A DNA stretch of 64,000 bases from Protopterus annectens (GCF_019279795.1 NC_056750.1:829278519-829342518), one strand, 5' to 3'; shown: positions 12,536 to 25,198, numbered from the stretch's first letter. Made by a program: numbers and translations. The notes: generated from the sequence alone by a model not told the origin.

Positions 12536-13394
12536 GCTATGGCACTGACTGTCTGGTGGGACTATCAGCTGAAAGCTATGGCACTGACTGTCTGGTGGTA
12601 CTGTCAGCTGAAAGCTATGACACTGACTGTCTGGTGGTACTGTCAACTAAAAGCTATGGCACTGACTAACTGGTAGTGCTGTCAGCTGAGAGCTATGCCA
12701 CTGACTGTCTGGTGGTACTGTCACCTGAGAGCTATAACACTGCCTGTCTAGTGGTGCTGTCAGTTGAGAGCTATGCCAATGACTGTCTGGTGGTACTTTC
12801 ATCTGAAAGCTATGCCACTGACTGTCTGGTGGTACTGTCAGCTGAGAGCTATGCCACTGACTGTCTGGTAGTACTGTCAGCTGAGAGCTATGCAACTGCT
12901 TGTCTAGTGGTGCTGTCAGCTAAGAGCTATGGCACTGACTATCTGGTAGTGCTGCCAGCTGAGAGCTATGCCACTGACTGGTGGTACTGTCAGCTGAGAG
13001 CTATGGCACTGCCTGTCTGGTGGTACTGTAAACTGAGAGCTATGGCACTGCCTGTCTGGTGGTACTGTCAGCTGAGAGCTATGGCACTGACTATCTGGTA
13101 GTGCTGTCAGCTGAGAACTATGACACTGACTGTCTGGTGGTACTGTCAGCTGAGAGCTATGACACTGACTCTCTGGTGGTACTGTCATCTGAGAGCTATG
13201 ACACTGCCTGTCTAGTGGTGCTGCCATCTGAGAGCTATGGCACTGACTATCTGGTAGTGCTGTCAGCTGAGAGCTATGGCACTGACTACCTGGTAATCCT
13301 GTCAGCTGAGAACTATGACACTGACTGTCTGGTGGTACTGTCAGCTGAGAGCTATGGAACTGATTGTCTGGTGGTACTGTCAACTGACAGCTAT
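12536..13394. repeat. 39-bp minisatellite, left block, about 22 copies
   Basis: Units of the form ctgtctggtggtactgtcag followed by ctgagagctatggcactga. Many variants (gtggtactg/gtagtgctg, gcctgtcta, actatctgg) alternate along the array. Several units are shortened, for example near 12976 and 13010. The array is continued at 14299-14790 beyond an inserted LINE end. The repetitive open frames are by-products. Confidence 0.95.
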
Positions 13395-14298
13395 AAGTCT
13401 GAAGACAAACAACTTGTTACCCCACATAGGCCAAAGAAAAAAGCCAGACTGTGTCTATATTCCTACATAGTAGGTAAGCTAAGGAATGCCTTACCAGCAG
13501 ACATCAGAGCTATAGCAAATCACAAAAAATTTTAAACTCACAATAAAAAAACACCTCCAAGATACAAGCAACTGCCTCTGGTCCAAAACAACCTTGAAAC
13601 CCTGTTCTAATCTAGCTGCCCTCCACCCCACCTTTCCACTCCCTAAACTCTTCCATGTTTTTCTCCTTCCTTTTCTATACTTCCACCCCCTCCTCCCCCC
13701 ACCCTTTCTTTCCTGTCTTCTCTTCTGTCCGACTTTACCCTACTATCAATTTTTTCCTCTTCCCTCCTCAAAAAAAAAAAAAAATGCAGATACCCAATTT
13801 GCTAACCAGAACTTTAAGCTCCTCCTTATCTCCGCTAACTAACTCCTAATCTTCACTAGCGTACGTCTACGCTAACTGCTACACTCTTTTATTTCACCTT
13901 ACAAAAGTCTATCTGCAGTCTACCTAAATACCCCGGTAAATGCCCTTCTTAACTAAACTAATTTTCTTTATAATGCATGCCATTAGCCTACCAACATTTA
14001 GAATTAGACAATCTAATCTTAACAAACCTACTTCTCTCTGTATTTCATGGATGCCTAATGACTGCAGAAATTGACACTTAACTGCCTTTATGCCAAACGG
14101 GCTATCTTGTAACTTTGTAAGCTACATACCTGCATGTAAATGATATGCCCATTTTACTGTGTTTTGTCAAATGTTTTTTTCAATATGTATAGTCAAATGT
14201 TGGTAGTTTGTGGAGGTTTTCTCCCCAGGCCTGCACTGAAAATGGGTTCCTGACCCAGTCAACAAATGTCAAATAAAATAAATAAATAAATAAAATAA
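13395..14298 (+). mobile_element. L2/CR1-type LINE 3' end inserted in the 39-bp array
   Basis: 13395-13560 encodes the end of a LINE ORF2: RNALPADIRAIANHKKFK, a C-terminal motif of jockey-superfamily LINEs (compare WNxLPxDIRxIxSxxxFK). A long 3' untranslated region follows, ending cactgaaaatgggttcctg, a caacaaatgtcaaataaa-type end and an (AAAT)n tail at 14270-14297. The minisatellite resumes directly after the tail, so the array existed before the LINE landed. The element is strongly 5'-truncated. A related 3' end occurs at 44621-44731 and 49710-49893. Confidence 0.8.
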
Positions 14299-14790
14299 CA
14301 CTGACTGGTGGTACTGTCTGCTGAAACCTATGAGATTAACTGTCTGGTAGTACTGTTACCTGAGAGCTATGACACTGCCTGTCTGGTAGTACTGTCATCT
14401 GAGAGCTATGGCACTGACTATCTGGTAGTGCTGTCAGCTGAGAGCTATGGCACTGTCTGGTGGTACTGTCAGCTGAGAGCTATGACACTGCCTGTCTAGT
14501 GGTGCTGTCAGCTAAGAGCTATGGCACTGATTATCTGGTAGTGCTGTCAGCTGAGAACTACAGCACTGTCTGGTGGCACTGTCAGCTGAGAGCTATGGCA
14601 CTGCCTGTCTGGTGTTACTGTCAGTTGAGAGCTATGGCACTGACTGTCTGGTGTTACTGTCAACTGAGAGCTATGGCACTGCCTGTCTGGTGGTACTGTC
14701 AGCTGAGAGCTATGACACTGACTCCCTGCTGGTACTGTCAGCTGAGATCTAAAACATTGACTCCCTGGTGGTCTTGTGCAGCTGACCCTC
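14299..14790. repeat. 39-bp minisatellite, right block, about 12 copies
   Basis: The same unit and variants as 12536-13394, continuing after the LINE tail. The last units (14700-14780) are diverged (ctccctgctggtactg, ctccctggtggtcttg), marking the natural edge of the array. Confidence 0.93.
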
Positions 14791-15610
14791 ATCATATCCC
14801 ACCATGAGGATGGAAGTATTATTAGTGATGAAATCTAGTGAAGGTTTACAGTATACAGCACAAAGGGATCTATTGGAAACAGACAGCCATGTGGGTAATG
14901 CAGTCAAAATGCACTGTGGGCAATATGAACAGAAGTCATTTTCACTATTCAGACCTCAATATGTTGTTGAGGTAAAACTCTGCATTTCATTGACTCATTT
15001 TAGTTACTAGTTTTGTTCTGACTCACTTTCCTTATAAAGGTATGAGACTGCCTATGGTACTAGATTTGCTGTAATGCTAACTGAGTGATGAGCTGTCTTG
15101 GTAACATCCCAGTCATAAATTATGGTTTCAGGAGCATGTCTGATTTAATTTACTCATTCTGTTGAAAGCAAGACTAGAGAAGGGTATGAGATTTATTTTT
15201 ATGTATTCTTAAATACAGCTCAGTATGCATTTAAGATAAAGCAATACTTTGCAGAGAAGAAAGTTGATAAGTATATGGGCTTTAAAATAAAAATAGCAAA
15301 AAAGAAAACAGAGAGTTTTTAAGGAAGGAAGTACAATACAATGTGATTTTTCTGATGAAAAATCATGTGCAGCAAAAAAGATGTTCGTGTTCATATCACC
15401 CATAGCATTACTCCTGAGAGTGTTCATTATACTAAAACAGTACTTTTCATATTTTCCCCATGTTTTACATTTGTGAAATATGGATATTATCACATATGAT
15501 TGCATTTGTTAAAGTGTGAAAGATTGCTTTAAGCTTATAAAGTAATTATGTAGCCATAAACCAAGCACAATATTTAAATTACATAGTCTTTTCTGAATGC
15601 ATGTGTGTGT

Positions 15611-15613
<3 letters not shown>
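14791..15613. other. No recognised feature
   Basis: AT-rich sequence before the microsatellites. Several short frames exist but none has a recognisable motif. Confidence 0.4.
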
Positions 15614-15673
<60 letters not shown>

Positions 15674-15701
15674 CATTTATACATGTAATTAAGTGTATGT
15701 G

Positions 15702-15747
<46 letters not shown>

Positions 15748-15757
15748 GTGTGTGTGT

Positions 15758-15817
<60 letters not shown>
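15614..15817. repeat. Compound microsatellite (AT)n then (TG)n
   Basis: (AT)n at 15614-15666, a short linker with gtatatacatttatacatg, then a (TG)n tract at 15705-15817 with a few tgta interruptions. The alternating purine-pyrimidine TG tract has Z-DNA potential. Confidence 0.97.
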
Positions 15818-15823
<6 letters not shown>

Positions 15824-15884
15824 GGAGAGAACATGAGATCACAGTCACTTCTGTAGTGACTCATTAATGATCAGAAAGCACAAG

Positions 15885-18800
15885 TTGTGTACTGCAGGTA
15901 AACAATATATTGTTAACTTAATGCATTGTTAACAATGGTCATATACAAGTTGTGTACTGCAGATAAAAGAATACATTTTTAACTTAATGCATCATATACA
16001 AGTTAGATACTGCATATAAACAATATATTGTTAACTTAATGCATTGTATACAAGTTGTGTACTGCAGGTAAACAATATATTGTTAAAGTAATACATCTTA
16101 CACAAGTTGTGTACTGCAAGTAAACTATACCTTGTTAACTTAATGCATCATTCACTTGTGTGCTGAAGGTAAACAATACATTGTTAACAATGTGTCATAG
16201 TCTTGTTGTGTGCTGAAGGTAAACAATACATTGCTGAAGCATCATATAGAAGGAGTCTACTGCAGGTAAATAGTACATTGTTAACTTAATGTGTCATATA
16301 CAAGTTGTGTGCTGCAGGTGAACAATAAATTGTTAACTATGTGTCATATACAAGTTGTGTGCTGCAGGTAAGCAATACATTGTTAACTATGTGTCATATA
16401 CAAGTTGTGTGTACAGAAGGTAAACAATACATTATTAACTATGTGTCGTATACAAGTTCTGTGCTGCAGGTAAACAATACATTGTTAACAATGTATCATA
16501 TAGAAGTTGTGTGCTGCAGGTAAACAATACATTGTTAATATGTCATATACAAGTTGTGTGCTGCAGGTAAACAATACATTGTTAACAATGTGTCATATAA
16601 AACTTGTATGCTGAAGGTAATCAATACATTGTTAACAATGTGTCATATACAAGTTGTGTACTGCAGATAAGCAATACATTGCTAACAATGTGTCATATAG
16701 AAGTTGTGTGCTGCAGGTAAACAATACATTGTTAACTATGTGTCATATACAAGTTGTGTGCTGCAGGTAATACATTGTTAATGTGTCATATACAAGTTGT
16801 GTGCTGCAGGTAAACAATACATTGTTAATGTGTCATATACAAGTTGTGTGCTGCAAGTAAACAATACATTGTTAACTATGTGTCATATACAAGTTGTGTG
16901 CTGCAGGTAAACAATACATTGTTAAGAATGTGTCGTATACAAGTTGTGTGCTGCAGGTAAACAATTCATTGTAAATGTGTCATATACAAGTGTGCTGCAG
17001 GTAAACAATACATTGTTAACTATGTGTCATATACAAGTTGTGTGCTGCAGGTAAAGAATACATTGTTAACTATGTGTCATATACAAGTTGCGTGCTGCAG
17101 GTAAACAATACATTGTTAATGTGCCATATGTATTATTTACTGCAGGTAAATAATACATTGTTAACTTAATGTGTCATATACAAGTTGTGTGCTGCAGGTG
17201 AACAATACTTTGTTAACTTAATGTGTCATATACAAGTTGTGTGCTGCAGGTGAACAATAAATTGTTAACTATGTGTCATATACAAGGTGTGTGCTGCAGG
17301 TAAGCAATACATTATTAACTATGTGTCATATACAAGTTGTGTGCTGCAGGTAACAATACATTGTTAACTATGTGTCATATACAACTTGTGTGTACAGAAG
17401 GTAAACAATACATTATTAACTATGTGTCATATACGAGTTCTGTGCTGCAGGTAAACAATACATTGTTAACTATGTGTCATATACAAGTTGTGTGCTGAAA
17501 GTAAACAATACATTGTTAACTATGTGTCATATGCAAGTTGTGTGCTGCAGGTAAACAATACATTGTGAACAATGTATCATATATAAGTTGTGTGCTGCAG
17601 GTAAACAATACATTGTTAATGTGTCATATACAACTTGTATGCTGAAGGTAATCAATACGTTGTTAACAATGTGTCATACACAAGTTGTGTGCAGCAGATA
17701 AACAATACATTGCTAACAATGTGTCATATAGAAGTTGTGTGCTGCAGGTAAACAATACATTGTTAACTATGTGTCACATAAAAGTTATGTGCTGCAGGTA
17801 AACAATACATTGTTAACTATGTGTCATATACAAGTTGTGTGCTGCAGGTAAACAATACATTGCTAATGTGTCATATACAAGTTGTGTGCTGCAAGTAAAC
17901 AATACATTGTTAACTATGTGTCATATAGAAGTTGTATGCTGCAGGTAAACAATACATTTTAAGCTATGTGTCATATACAAGTTGTTTGCTGCAGGTAAAC
18001 AATACATTGTTAAGAATGTGTCATATACAAGTTGTGTGCTTCAGGTAAACAATACATAATTAATGCGTCATATACAAGTTGTGTACTGCAGGTAAACAAT
18101 TCATTGTTAATGTGTCATATACAAGTGTGCTGCAGGTAAACAATACATTGTTAATTATGTGTCATATACAAGTTGTGTGCTGCAGGTAAACAATACATTG
18201 TTAATGTGTCATATACAAGTTGTGTGCTGCAAGTAAACAATACATTGTTAATGTGTCATATGTATTATTTACTGCAGGTAAATAATACATTGTTAACTTA
18301 ATGTGTCATATACAAGTTGTGTGCTGCAGGTGAACAATACTTTGTTAACTTAATGTGTCATATACAAGGTGTGTGCTGCAGGTAAGCAATACATTATTAA
18401 CTATGTGTCATATACAAGTTGTGTGCTGTAGGTAAACAATACATTGTTAACTATGTGTCATATACAACGTGTGTGTACAGAAGGTAAACAATACATTATT
18501 AACTATGTGTCATATAGAAGTTCTGTGCTGCACGTAAACAATACATTAACTATGTGTCATATACAAGTTGTGTGCTGAAAGTAAACAATACATTGTTAAC
18601 TATGTGTCATATGCAAGTTGTGTGCTGCAGGTAAACAATACATTGTGAACAATGTATCATATAGAAGTTGTGTGCTGCTGGTAAACAATACATTGTTAAT
18701 GTGTCATATACAAGTTGTGTGCTGCAGGTAAACAATACATTGTTAACAATGTGTCACATACAACTCGTATGCTGAAGGTAATCAATACGTTGTTAGCAAT

Positions 18801-21562
18801 GTGTCATATAAAAGTTGTGTGCTGCAGGTAAACAATACATTGTTAATGTGTCATATACACGTTGAAGTTGTGTGCTGCAGATAAACAATACACTGCTAAC
18901 AATGTGTCATATAGACGTTGTGTGCTGCAGGTAAACAATACATTGTTAACTATGTGTCATATAAAAGTTGTGTGCTGCAGGTAAACAATACATTGTTAAC
19001 TATGTGTCATATACAAGTTGTGTGCTGCAGGTAAAGAATACATTGTTAACTATGTGTCATATACAAGTTGCGTGCTGCAGGTAAACAATACATTGTTAAT
19101 GTGCCATATGTATTATTTACTGCAGGTAAATAATACATTGTTAACTTAATGTGTCATATACAAGTTGTGTGCTGCAGGTGAACAATACTTTGTTAACTTA
19201 ATGTGTCATATACAAGTTGTGTGCTGCAGGTGAACAATAAATTGTTAACTATGTGTCATATACAAGTTGTGTGCTGAAAGTAAACAATACATTGTTAACT
19301 ATGTGTCATATGCAAGTTGTGTGCTGCAGGTAAACAATACATTGTGAACAATGTATCATATATAAGTTGTGTGCTGCAGGTAAACAATACATTGTTAATG
19401 TGTCATATACAACTTGTATGCTGAAGGTAATCAATACGTTGTTAACAATGTGTCATACACAAGTTGTGTGCAGCAGATAAACAATACATTGCTAACAATG
19501 TGTCATATAGAAGTTGTGTGCTGCAGGTAAACAATACATTGTTAACTATGTGTCACATAAAAGTTATGTGCTGCAGGTAAACAATACATTGTTAACTATG
19601 TGTCATATACAAGTTGTGTGCTGCAGGTAAACAATACATTGCTAATGTGTCATATACAAGTTGTGTGCTGCAAGTAAACAATACATTGTTAACTATGTGT
19701 CATATAGAAGTTGTATGCTGCAGGTAAACAATACATTTTAAGCTATGTGTCATATACAAGTTGTTTGCTGCAGGTAAACAATACATTGTTAAGAATGTGT
19801 CATATACAAGTTGTGTGCTTCAGGTAAACAATACATAATTAATGCGTCATATACAAGTTGTGTACTGCAGGTAAACAATTCATTGTTAATGTGTCATATA
19901 CAAGTGTGCTGCAGGTAAACAATACATTGTTAATTATGTGTCATATACAAGTTGTGTGCTGCAGGTAAACAATACATTGTTAATGTGTCATATACAAGTT
20001 GTGTGCTGCAAGTAAACAATACATTGTTAATGTGTCATATGTATTATTTACTGCAGGTAAATAATACATTGTTAACTTAATGTGTCATATACAAGTTGTG
20101 TGCTGCAGGTGAACAATACTTTGTTAACTTAATGTGTCATATACAAGGTGTGTGCTGCAGGTAAGCAATACATTATTAACTATGTGTCATATACAAGTTG
20201 TGTGCTGTAGGTAAACAATACATTGTTAACTATGTGTCATATACAACGTGTGTGTACAGAAGGTAAACAATACATTATTAACTATGTGTCATATAGAAGT
20301 TCTGTGCTGCACGTAAACAATACATTAACTATGTGTCATATACAAGTTGTGTGCTGAAAGTAAACAATACATTGTTAACTATGTGTCATATGCAAGTTGT
20401 GTGCTGCAGGTAAACAATACATTGTGAACAATGTATCATATAGAAGTTGTGTGCTGCTGGTAAACAATACATTGTTAATGTGTCATATACAAGTTGTGTG
20501 CTGCAGGTAAACAATACATTGTTAACAATGTGTCACATACAACTCGTATGCTGAAGGTAATCAATACGTTGTTAGCAATGTGTCATATAAAAGTTGTGTG
20601 CTGCAGGTAAACAATACATTGTTAATGTGTCATATACACGTTGAAGTTGTGTGCTGCAGATAAACAATACACTGCTAACAATGTGTCATATAGACGTTGT
20701 GTGCTGCAGGTAAACAATACATTGTTAACTATGTGTCATATAAAAGTTGTGTGCTGCAGGTAAACAATACATTGTTAATGTGTCATATACAAGTTGTGTG
20801 CTGCAAGTAAACGATACATTGTTAACTATGTGTCATATAGAAGTTGTATGCTGCAGGTAAACATTACATTGTAAGCTATGTGTCATATACAAGTTGTGTG
20901 CTGCTGGTAAACAATACATTGTTAACAAAGTGTCATGTGCAAGTTGTGTGCTGCAGGTAAACAATACATAGTTAATGCGTCATATACAAGTTGTGTGCTG
21001 CAGGTAAACAATTCATTGTTAATGTGTCATATACAAGTGTGCTGCAGGTAAACAATACATTGTTAACTATGTGTCATATACAAGTTGTGTGCTGCAGGTA
21101 AACAATACATTGTTAATGTGTCATATACAAGTTGTGTGCTGCAGGTAAACAATACATTGTTAATGTGTCATGTACAAGTTGTATGCTGCAAGTAAACAAT
21201 ACATTGTTAACAATGTGTCATATACAAGTTGTGTGCTGCAGGTAAACAATACATTGTTAACTATGTGTCACATATAAGTTGTGTGCTGCAGGTAAACAAT
21301 ACATAGTTAATGTGTCATATATACATTGTGTGCTGTGGGTAAACAATACATTGTTAACAATGTGTCATGTAGAAGTTGTGTGCTACAGGTAAACAATACA
21401 TTGTTAATGTGTCATACAGAAGTTGTGTGCTGCAGGTAAACAATACATTGTTAACAATGTGTCATATCAAAGTTGTGTGCTGCAGTTAAACAATACATTG
21501 TTAACAATGTGTCATATACAAGTTGTTTGCTGCAGGTAAACAATATATTGTTAACTTGATAC
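15885..21562. repeat. 50-bp satellite-like array, about 5.7 kb, over 100 copies
   Basis: Tandem units of about 42-53 bp. The typical unit is aacaatacattgttaactat followed by gtgtcatatacaagttgtgt and gctgcaggta. Length variants come mainly from presence or absence of an aacta or taact block after ttg. The first units (15885-16200) and the last are the most diverged, as expected at array edges. Each unit carries a perfect inverted pair AACAAT-AC-ATTGTT and a CAGGTAAAC segment resembling a 5' splice site. Parts of the array are duplicated as a block (see 17021-20760). Confidence 0.97.
17021..20760. repeat. Recent ~2-kb block duplication within the 50-bp array
   Basis: Rare unit variants recur in the same order. 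The gtgctgcaggtaaagaatac unit occurs at 17040 and 19020 (offset 1980). The catatgtattatttactgca unit occurs at 17127, 18259, 19107 and 20039. The tgtgaacaatgtatcatata unit recurs at 17562 and 19342 (offset 1780). The change of offset from 1980 to 1780 shows that about 200 bp present in the first block (17280-17480) is missing from the second. The blocks are nearly identical base by base, so the duplication is recent. Confidence 0.85.
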
Positions 21563-21931
21563 ATTCAGCTTTGCCTGAGTAAAATTTACAGCTACTATAC
21601 TCAGTTATTTTGAGATATTAACTTGTTTTATAGTACTATATACTCCCTTGCTGCCACAACCAAAAGTTTTAAGATATCTACTGCAGCAGGTGTAACATAC
21701 TGGAAACATTTTCTTCAGCTTAGGTGCAGTTTATTTGCAGTGAAAACCAATATTGAAGTTCCCATTCCAAATGTAGTTAAAATAATAAAGAAAACTTTTG
21801 CTAAATGTAGTTTACTTAACTCTCATTTCAGAATTAAAAACTAATAAATGCATACTTCTATTCTAAGCAAAAGATTTGTTACAGAAAAAGATCAATTCAA
21901 GCCAAACGTCTGTAAATCTAGCCACATGTTA

Positions 21932-21933
<2 letters not shown>
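21563..21933. other. No recognised feature
   Basis: Unique-looking AT-rich sequence between the 50-bp array and the TA tract. Two short open frames have no family motif. Confidence 0.4.

Positions 21934-22028
<95 letters not shown>
21934..22028. repeat. (AT)n microsatellite, left part of a split tract
   Basis: About 95 bp of uninterrupted AT repeat ending exactly where the foldback element starts (gggtctacttgag). A second AT tract begins exactly at the element's other end (23149), and a third at 25203. Confidence 0.95.
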
Positions 22029-22030
<2 letters not shown>

Positions 22031-22164
22031 GTCTACTTGAGTTGACCGATTCGCCGACACGCAGAAGACCGAGACCAAATGACCGAAAACGAAGGTGATC
22101 AACAAGGTGAAATCCAGACAGCCGAAAGACCGGCATGGGGAACGTGTGAGCACGACTCGGTAAG

Positions 22165-22555
22165 TGTGCGATCATGAGGGATTTAGGGTTAGGGAGCGGA
22201 CAGGTAAGTGTGCGATGGTGAGGGATTTAGGGTTAGGGTGCGGGAAAGTTGAGTATGTGGTAGTGTCGGACTTAGGGTTCGGGTAAGGTAAGTGTGTGAT
22301 AGTGACGGAGTGTTGTTTAGGGGTGGGTTAAGTGAGTTAGGGTTAGGGTGCGGGCAGGGTGAGTGTGCGATAGTGACGGGCTTTATGTTTTAGGGTGGGT
22401 TAAGTGAGTTAGGGTTAGGGTGCAGGTAGGGTCAGTGTGTGATAGTGACGGACTTTAGGTTTAGGGGTGGGTTACGTGAGTTAGGGTTAGGGTGCGGGTA
22501 GGGTAAGTGTGCGGTAGTGTCGGACCTTAGGGTTAGGGTTTGGGTTAAGGTCAAT
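22165..22555. repeat. ~40-72-bp minisatellite rich in TTAGGGTTAGGG
   Basis: Imperfect units like gtgagggatttagggttagg and ggtaagtgtgcgatagtgac. Later units have a period of about 70 bp; the first two are nearer 40. Each contains one TTAGGGTTAGGG or close variant. It lies inside the foldback element, so the telomere-like motif belongs to the element's own internal repeat. Confidence 0.8.
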
Positions 22556-22671
22556 GGCTATGTAGTTGTGTGTAATGTGTAGTTCACATTTTGTGTGTCA
22601 GTGTTATGGTGTTCAGTTTTGTGAGTTGTCGGTATTGTGTGTTTTCGGTCGTTTGGTCTCGGTCTTCCATG

Positions 22672-23098
22672 GAGACCAAATCGTCGAAAACTCATATCAT
22701 CGAAAACTCACATCATCGAATCTCAAATCATTGAAAACTATAAAGCAACTACAAATAACATTCCACAAAGTTTGTACTACATTTATGAAGGGGGGCAAGC
22801 CCCCCTGCACCCCCCACACCCCCCATAAATAAATATACCAACTCCAAGGTCGCACTATAGTGGGGGAAAAAGGAAATTTCCTAACCCCACTGTAGTGCAA
22901 CATTGGAGTTGGTATATTTAATTATGGAGGATGTGGGGGATGGAGCCCCCCACGTGGGGGGTGCAGGGGGGCTTTCCCCCTGCATAAACATAGTAAACAG
23001 TGTCTGGGATGTTATTTATAGTTGCTTTATAGTTTTCAATGATTTGAGATTCGATGATGTGAGTTTTCGATGAAATGAGTTTTTGACGATTTGGTCTC
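22672..23098. repeat. Long palindrome, ~210-bp arms
   Basis: The left arm starting gagaccaaatcgtcgaaaac at 22672 is matched, inverted, by the sequence ending ttgacgatttggtctc at 23098. The match runs inward through the aaatcattgaaaactataaa segment, the G/C-rich ggggggcaagccccc block and the accaactccaa block to a centre near 22885. Identity is high except near the CCCC/GGGG runs. It would form a very long hairpin. Confidence 0.9.
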
Positions 23099-23146
23099 AA
23101 TGATTTGAAATTCGATTAAATGATAATTCGATGACATGAAGTGGAA

Positions 23147-23148
<2 letters not shown>

Positions 23149-23205
<57 letters not shown>
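23149..23205. repeat. (AT)n microsatellite, middle part
   Basis: 57 bp of AT repeat lying directly between the right end of the foldback element and the 3' end of the minus-strand LINE (ggttcatcggttcatagg). Confidence 0.95.
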
Positions 23206-23207
<2 letters not shown>

Positions 23208-25198
23208 TTCATCGGTTCATAGGTAGGTACTAGGCTATCGGCCCTAGGGCCCATGCAAGCCTAGCCAAAAAATGTACCCTGGCTTTCGCCACCCAGGAAA
23301 ATTATTGTCTTGTGCCCCTGTTGAGCAGAGCCACAGAAGTGATCCCTGGGGTGAATTTCCCATTTCCCATCCAATCATCAAGATTGTTCTTGAAGAGTGC
23401 TAATGAGGAGCTCTGTTTGACATAGATAGGTAGTCTGTTCCAGAGTATGGGAAGTCTCTGGGACAGGAATCTATCCCTCCAGCATGTTCTGTTTATTGTG
23501 GTGACAAGGTTAAGGTCCCTAGAGCGTGTAGCTCGGAGGGATTGGGATTTCATTAAGGGGAGCATGTCCAACAGCTCTGGGTTTGACATAGCTTTGTATG
23601 CTAGGCAGAGATCGTCCCTGAGTAGGCGATATGCGATGGAGTAAAGCTGTAGTTTTTTGAGACGGTCTGCATAGAGCATCTGTTTGAGGCCAGTAATCCT
23701 CTTTGTGAGGTATTTCTGTGGTCTTTCCAATTGTTGTAGATGTCTTGTGAGGTACATATCAAAAGGGGCGTTGTACTCTATAATGGGTCTAATGAGTGAT
23801 GAGTAGAGGGGAGCAATGACCTCTTTTTTTCTGGATGAGAATCCTTTTGTGATGAGATGAGCCATGTAGAAGGATTTCCTGACCACTGTGGCAATGTGAT
23901 TATCAAAGGAGAGACTACTGTCCACCTGTGTCTCAAGGTCTCTTATCACATTTTCGGCATTAAGTAGACTATCAGCTATGTGGTAGTTCATGGGTACAGA
24001 GTTTTTACCAAAGGGGATGACAATACACTTTTTGGCATTGAGCTTCAGGCCATGGCTTTGACACCAGGTATCTGTCTCAGTGAGGCTCTTTTGTAGTTTG
24101 TCCACATTGTTAGGAGTTTCGATTATGGCTCCTAGTTTGCAGTCATCTGCAACCTTTGTTAGCCAAAGACTTTCTGTATTGGCCTGCACTTCAGAGAAGT
24201 AGATACCAAACAGGAGAGGACCCAGGACTGAACCCTGTGGTATGCCACTTGTCACTGGTCTGATGTCGGATTTGGAATCCGCTACTTTCACAGTGTGGGT
24301 TCTGTCCGTGAGCCAGTTGGCAACCCATCTTGTGACATAAGGATTTATACCTAGTTTAGTGAGCTTATCTATAATTCCAGAGTGAGGAATGGTGTCGAAA
24401 GCCTTGGCGAGATCTTGATAAGCTGTGTGAACCATTTTACCCTCATCTATGGCTTTGGTGACTGCTTCAAAGAAGTCAATCAGGTTTAGGAGACATGATC
24501 TGCCTTTTACAAATCCAAACTGAGTAGGGTCCAGAGTTTGGAGATTACCAATGTCTTTGTTTATGAGTTCCACAATGATACGTTCCATGGCCTTGCAGAC
24601 CAGGCTCATCAGGCTAATGGGGTGGTAGTTCCCAGGGTCCGTCGTGGCTCCCTCTTTGTGGAGTGGGACAACTGTTGCTGTGCGCCATTCAGTGGATACA
24701 AAGCCTGAGGTGAGGCTATGATTGAACATGGTACTTAGGTAGGGTGCCAATTCATTCTGTTGTTCATGTAGAACGCAGCCTGGGATATTGTCAGGTCCCA
24801 TGGATGCTGTGTTCTTGGCTTTGGAGAGTGTGTTTTTTACCTGTGCAGCCGTGATTATAGGAACTTTGCATTCTTCCAGTATAGAGATGGGCCCGCTAGG
24901 GGGTGAGAGGGGGGTAAAGTTAGCACTGAACCTATCTGCTAGGATGTTGGCAATATCAGTTGGTTCTGTATATTTAGTGCCATTATGCTGTAACTCAGAG
25001 CAGATCTGAGTGTTCCCATTTAGAATATTGACATAGCTATAGAATGCTTTGTGGTTGTCTTTAGAGTCAGTGGCAATTTTGTTTTCGTAACTAGCCTTGG
25101 AGGATTTTATGAGGGATCTCAGCTTCTTACTGAGGTTGACCAGGGAGTTTCTCCAGTCATGGGATTTTACTCTTTTTTGCAACAGTTTCTTTCCACAA

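Larger units (their letters stand above)
22029..23148. mobile_element. Foldback DNA element inserted in a TA repeat
   Basis: About 1.1 kb bounded on both sides by AT repeat. The ends are imperfect inverted repeats (gggtctacttgagttgaccg at the left; the right end reads ggttccacttcatgtcatcg on the minus strand). Inside are a second inverted pair (agaccgagaccaaatgaccg at 22063, matched inverted at 22646-22665), a degenerate TTAGGG-rich minisatellite, and a long palindrome (22672-23098). There is no coding capacity, so it is non-autonomous. Related pieces occur at 50827-51017, about 30690-30860 and 63530-63910. The superfamily is not identified. Confidence 0.7.

Noticed and set aside
15574-15864. 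Histidine-threonine or isoleucine-tyrosine rich frames
   Set aside because: Translations of TG and TA microsatellites. The same applies at 21848-22175, 43366-43725 and 50916-51140.
15885-21562. CRISPR array
   Set aside because: There are repeats of regular spacing but no unique spacers; adjacent units are contiguous and the sequence is clearly eukaryotic with LINEs and SINEs. The same holds for the other arrays.
22165-22555. Interstitial telomere
   Set aside because: TTAGGG occurs only once or twice per 40-72-bp unit and lies within a foldback element; there is no uninterrupted telomere array.
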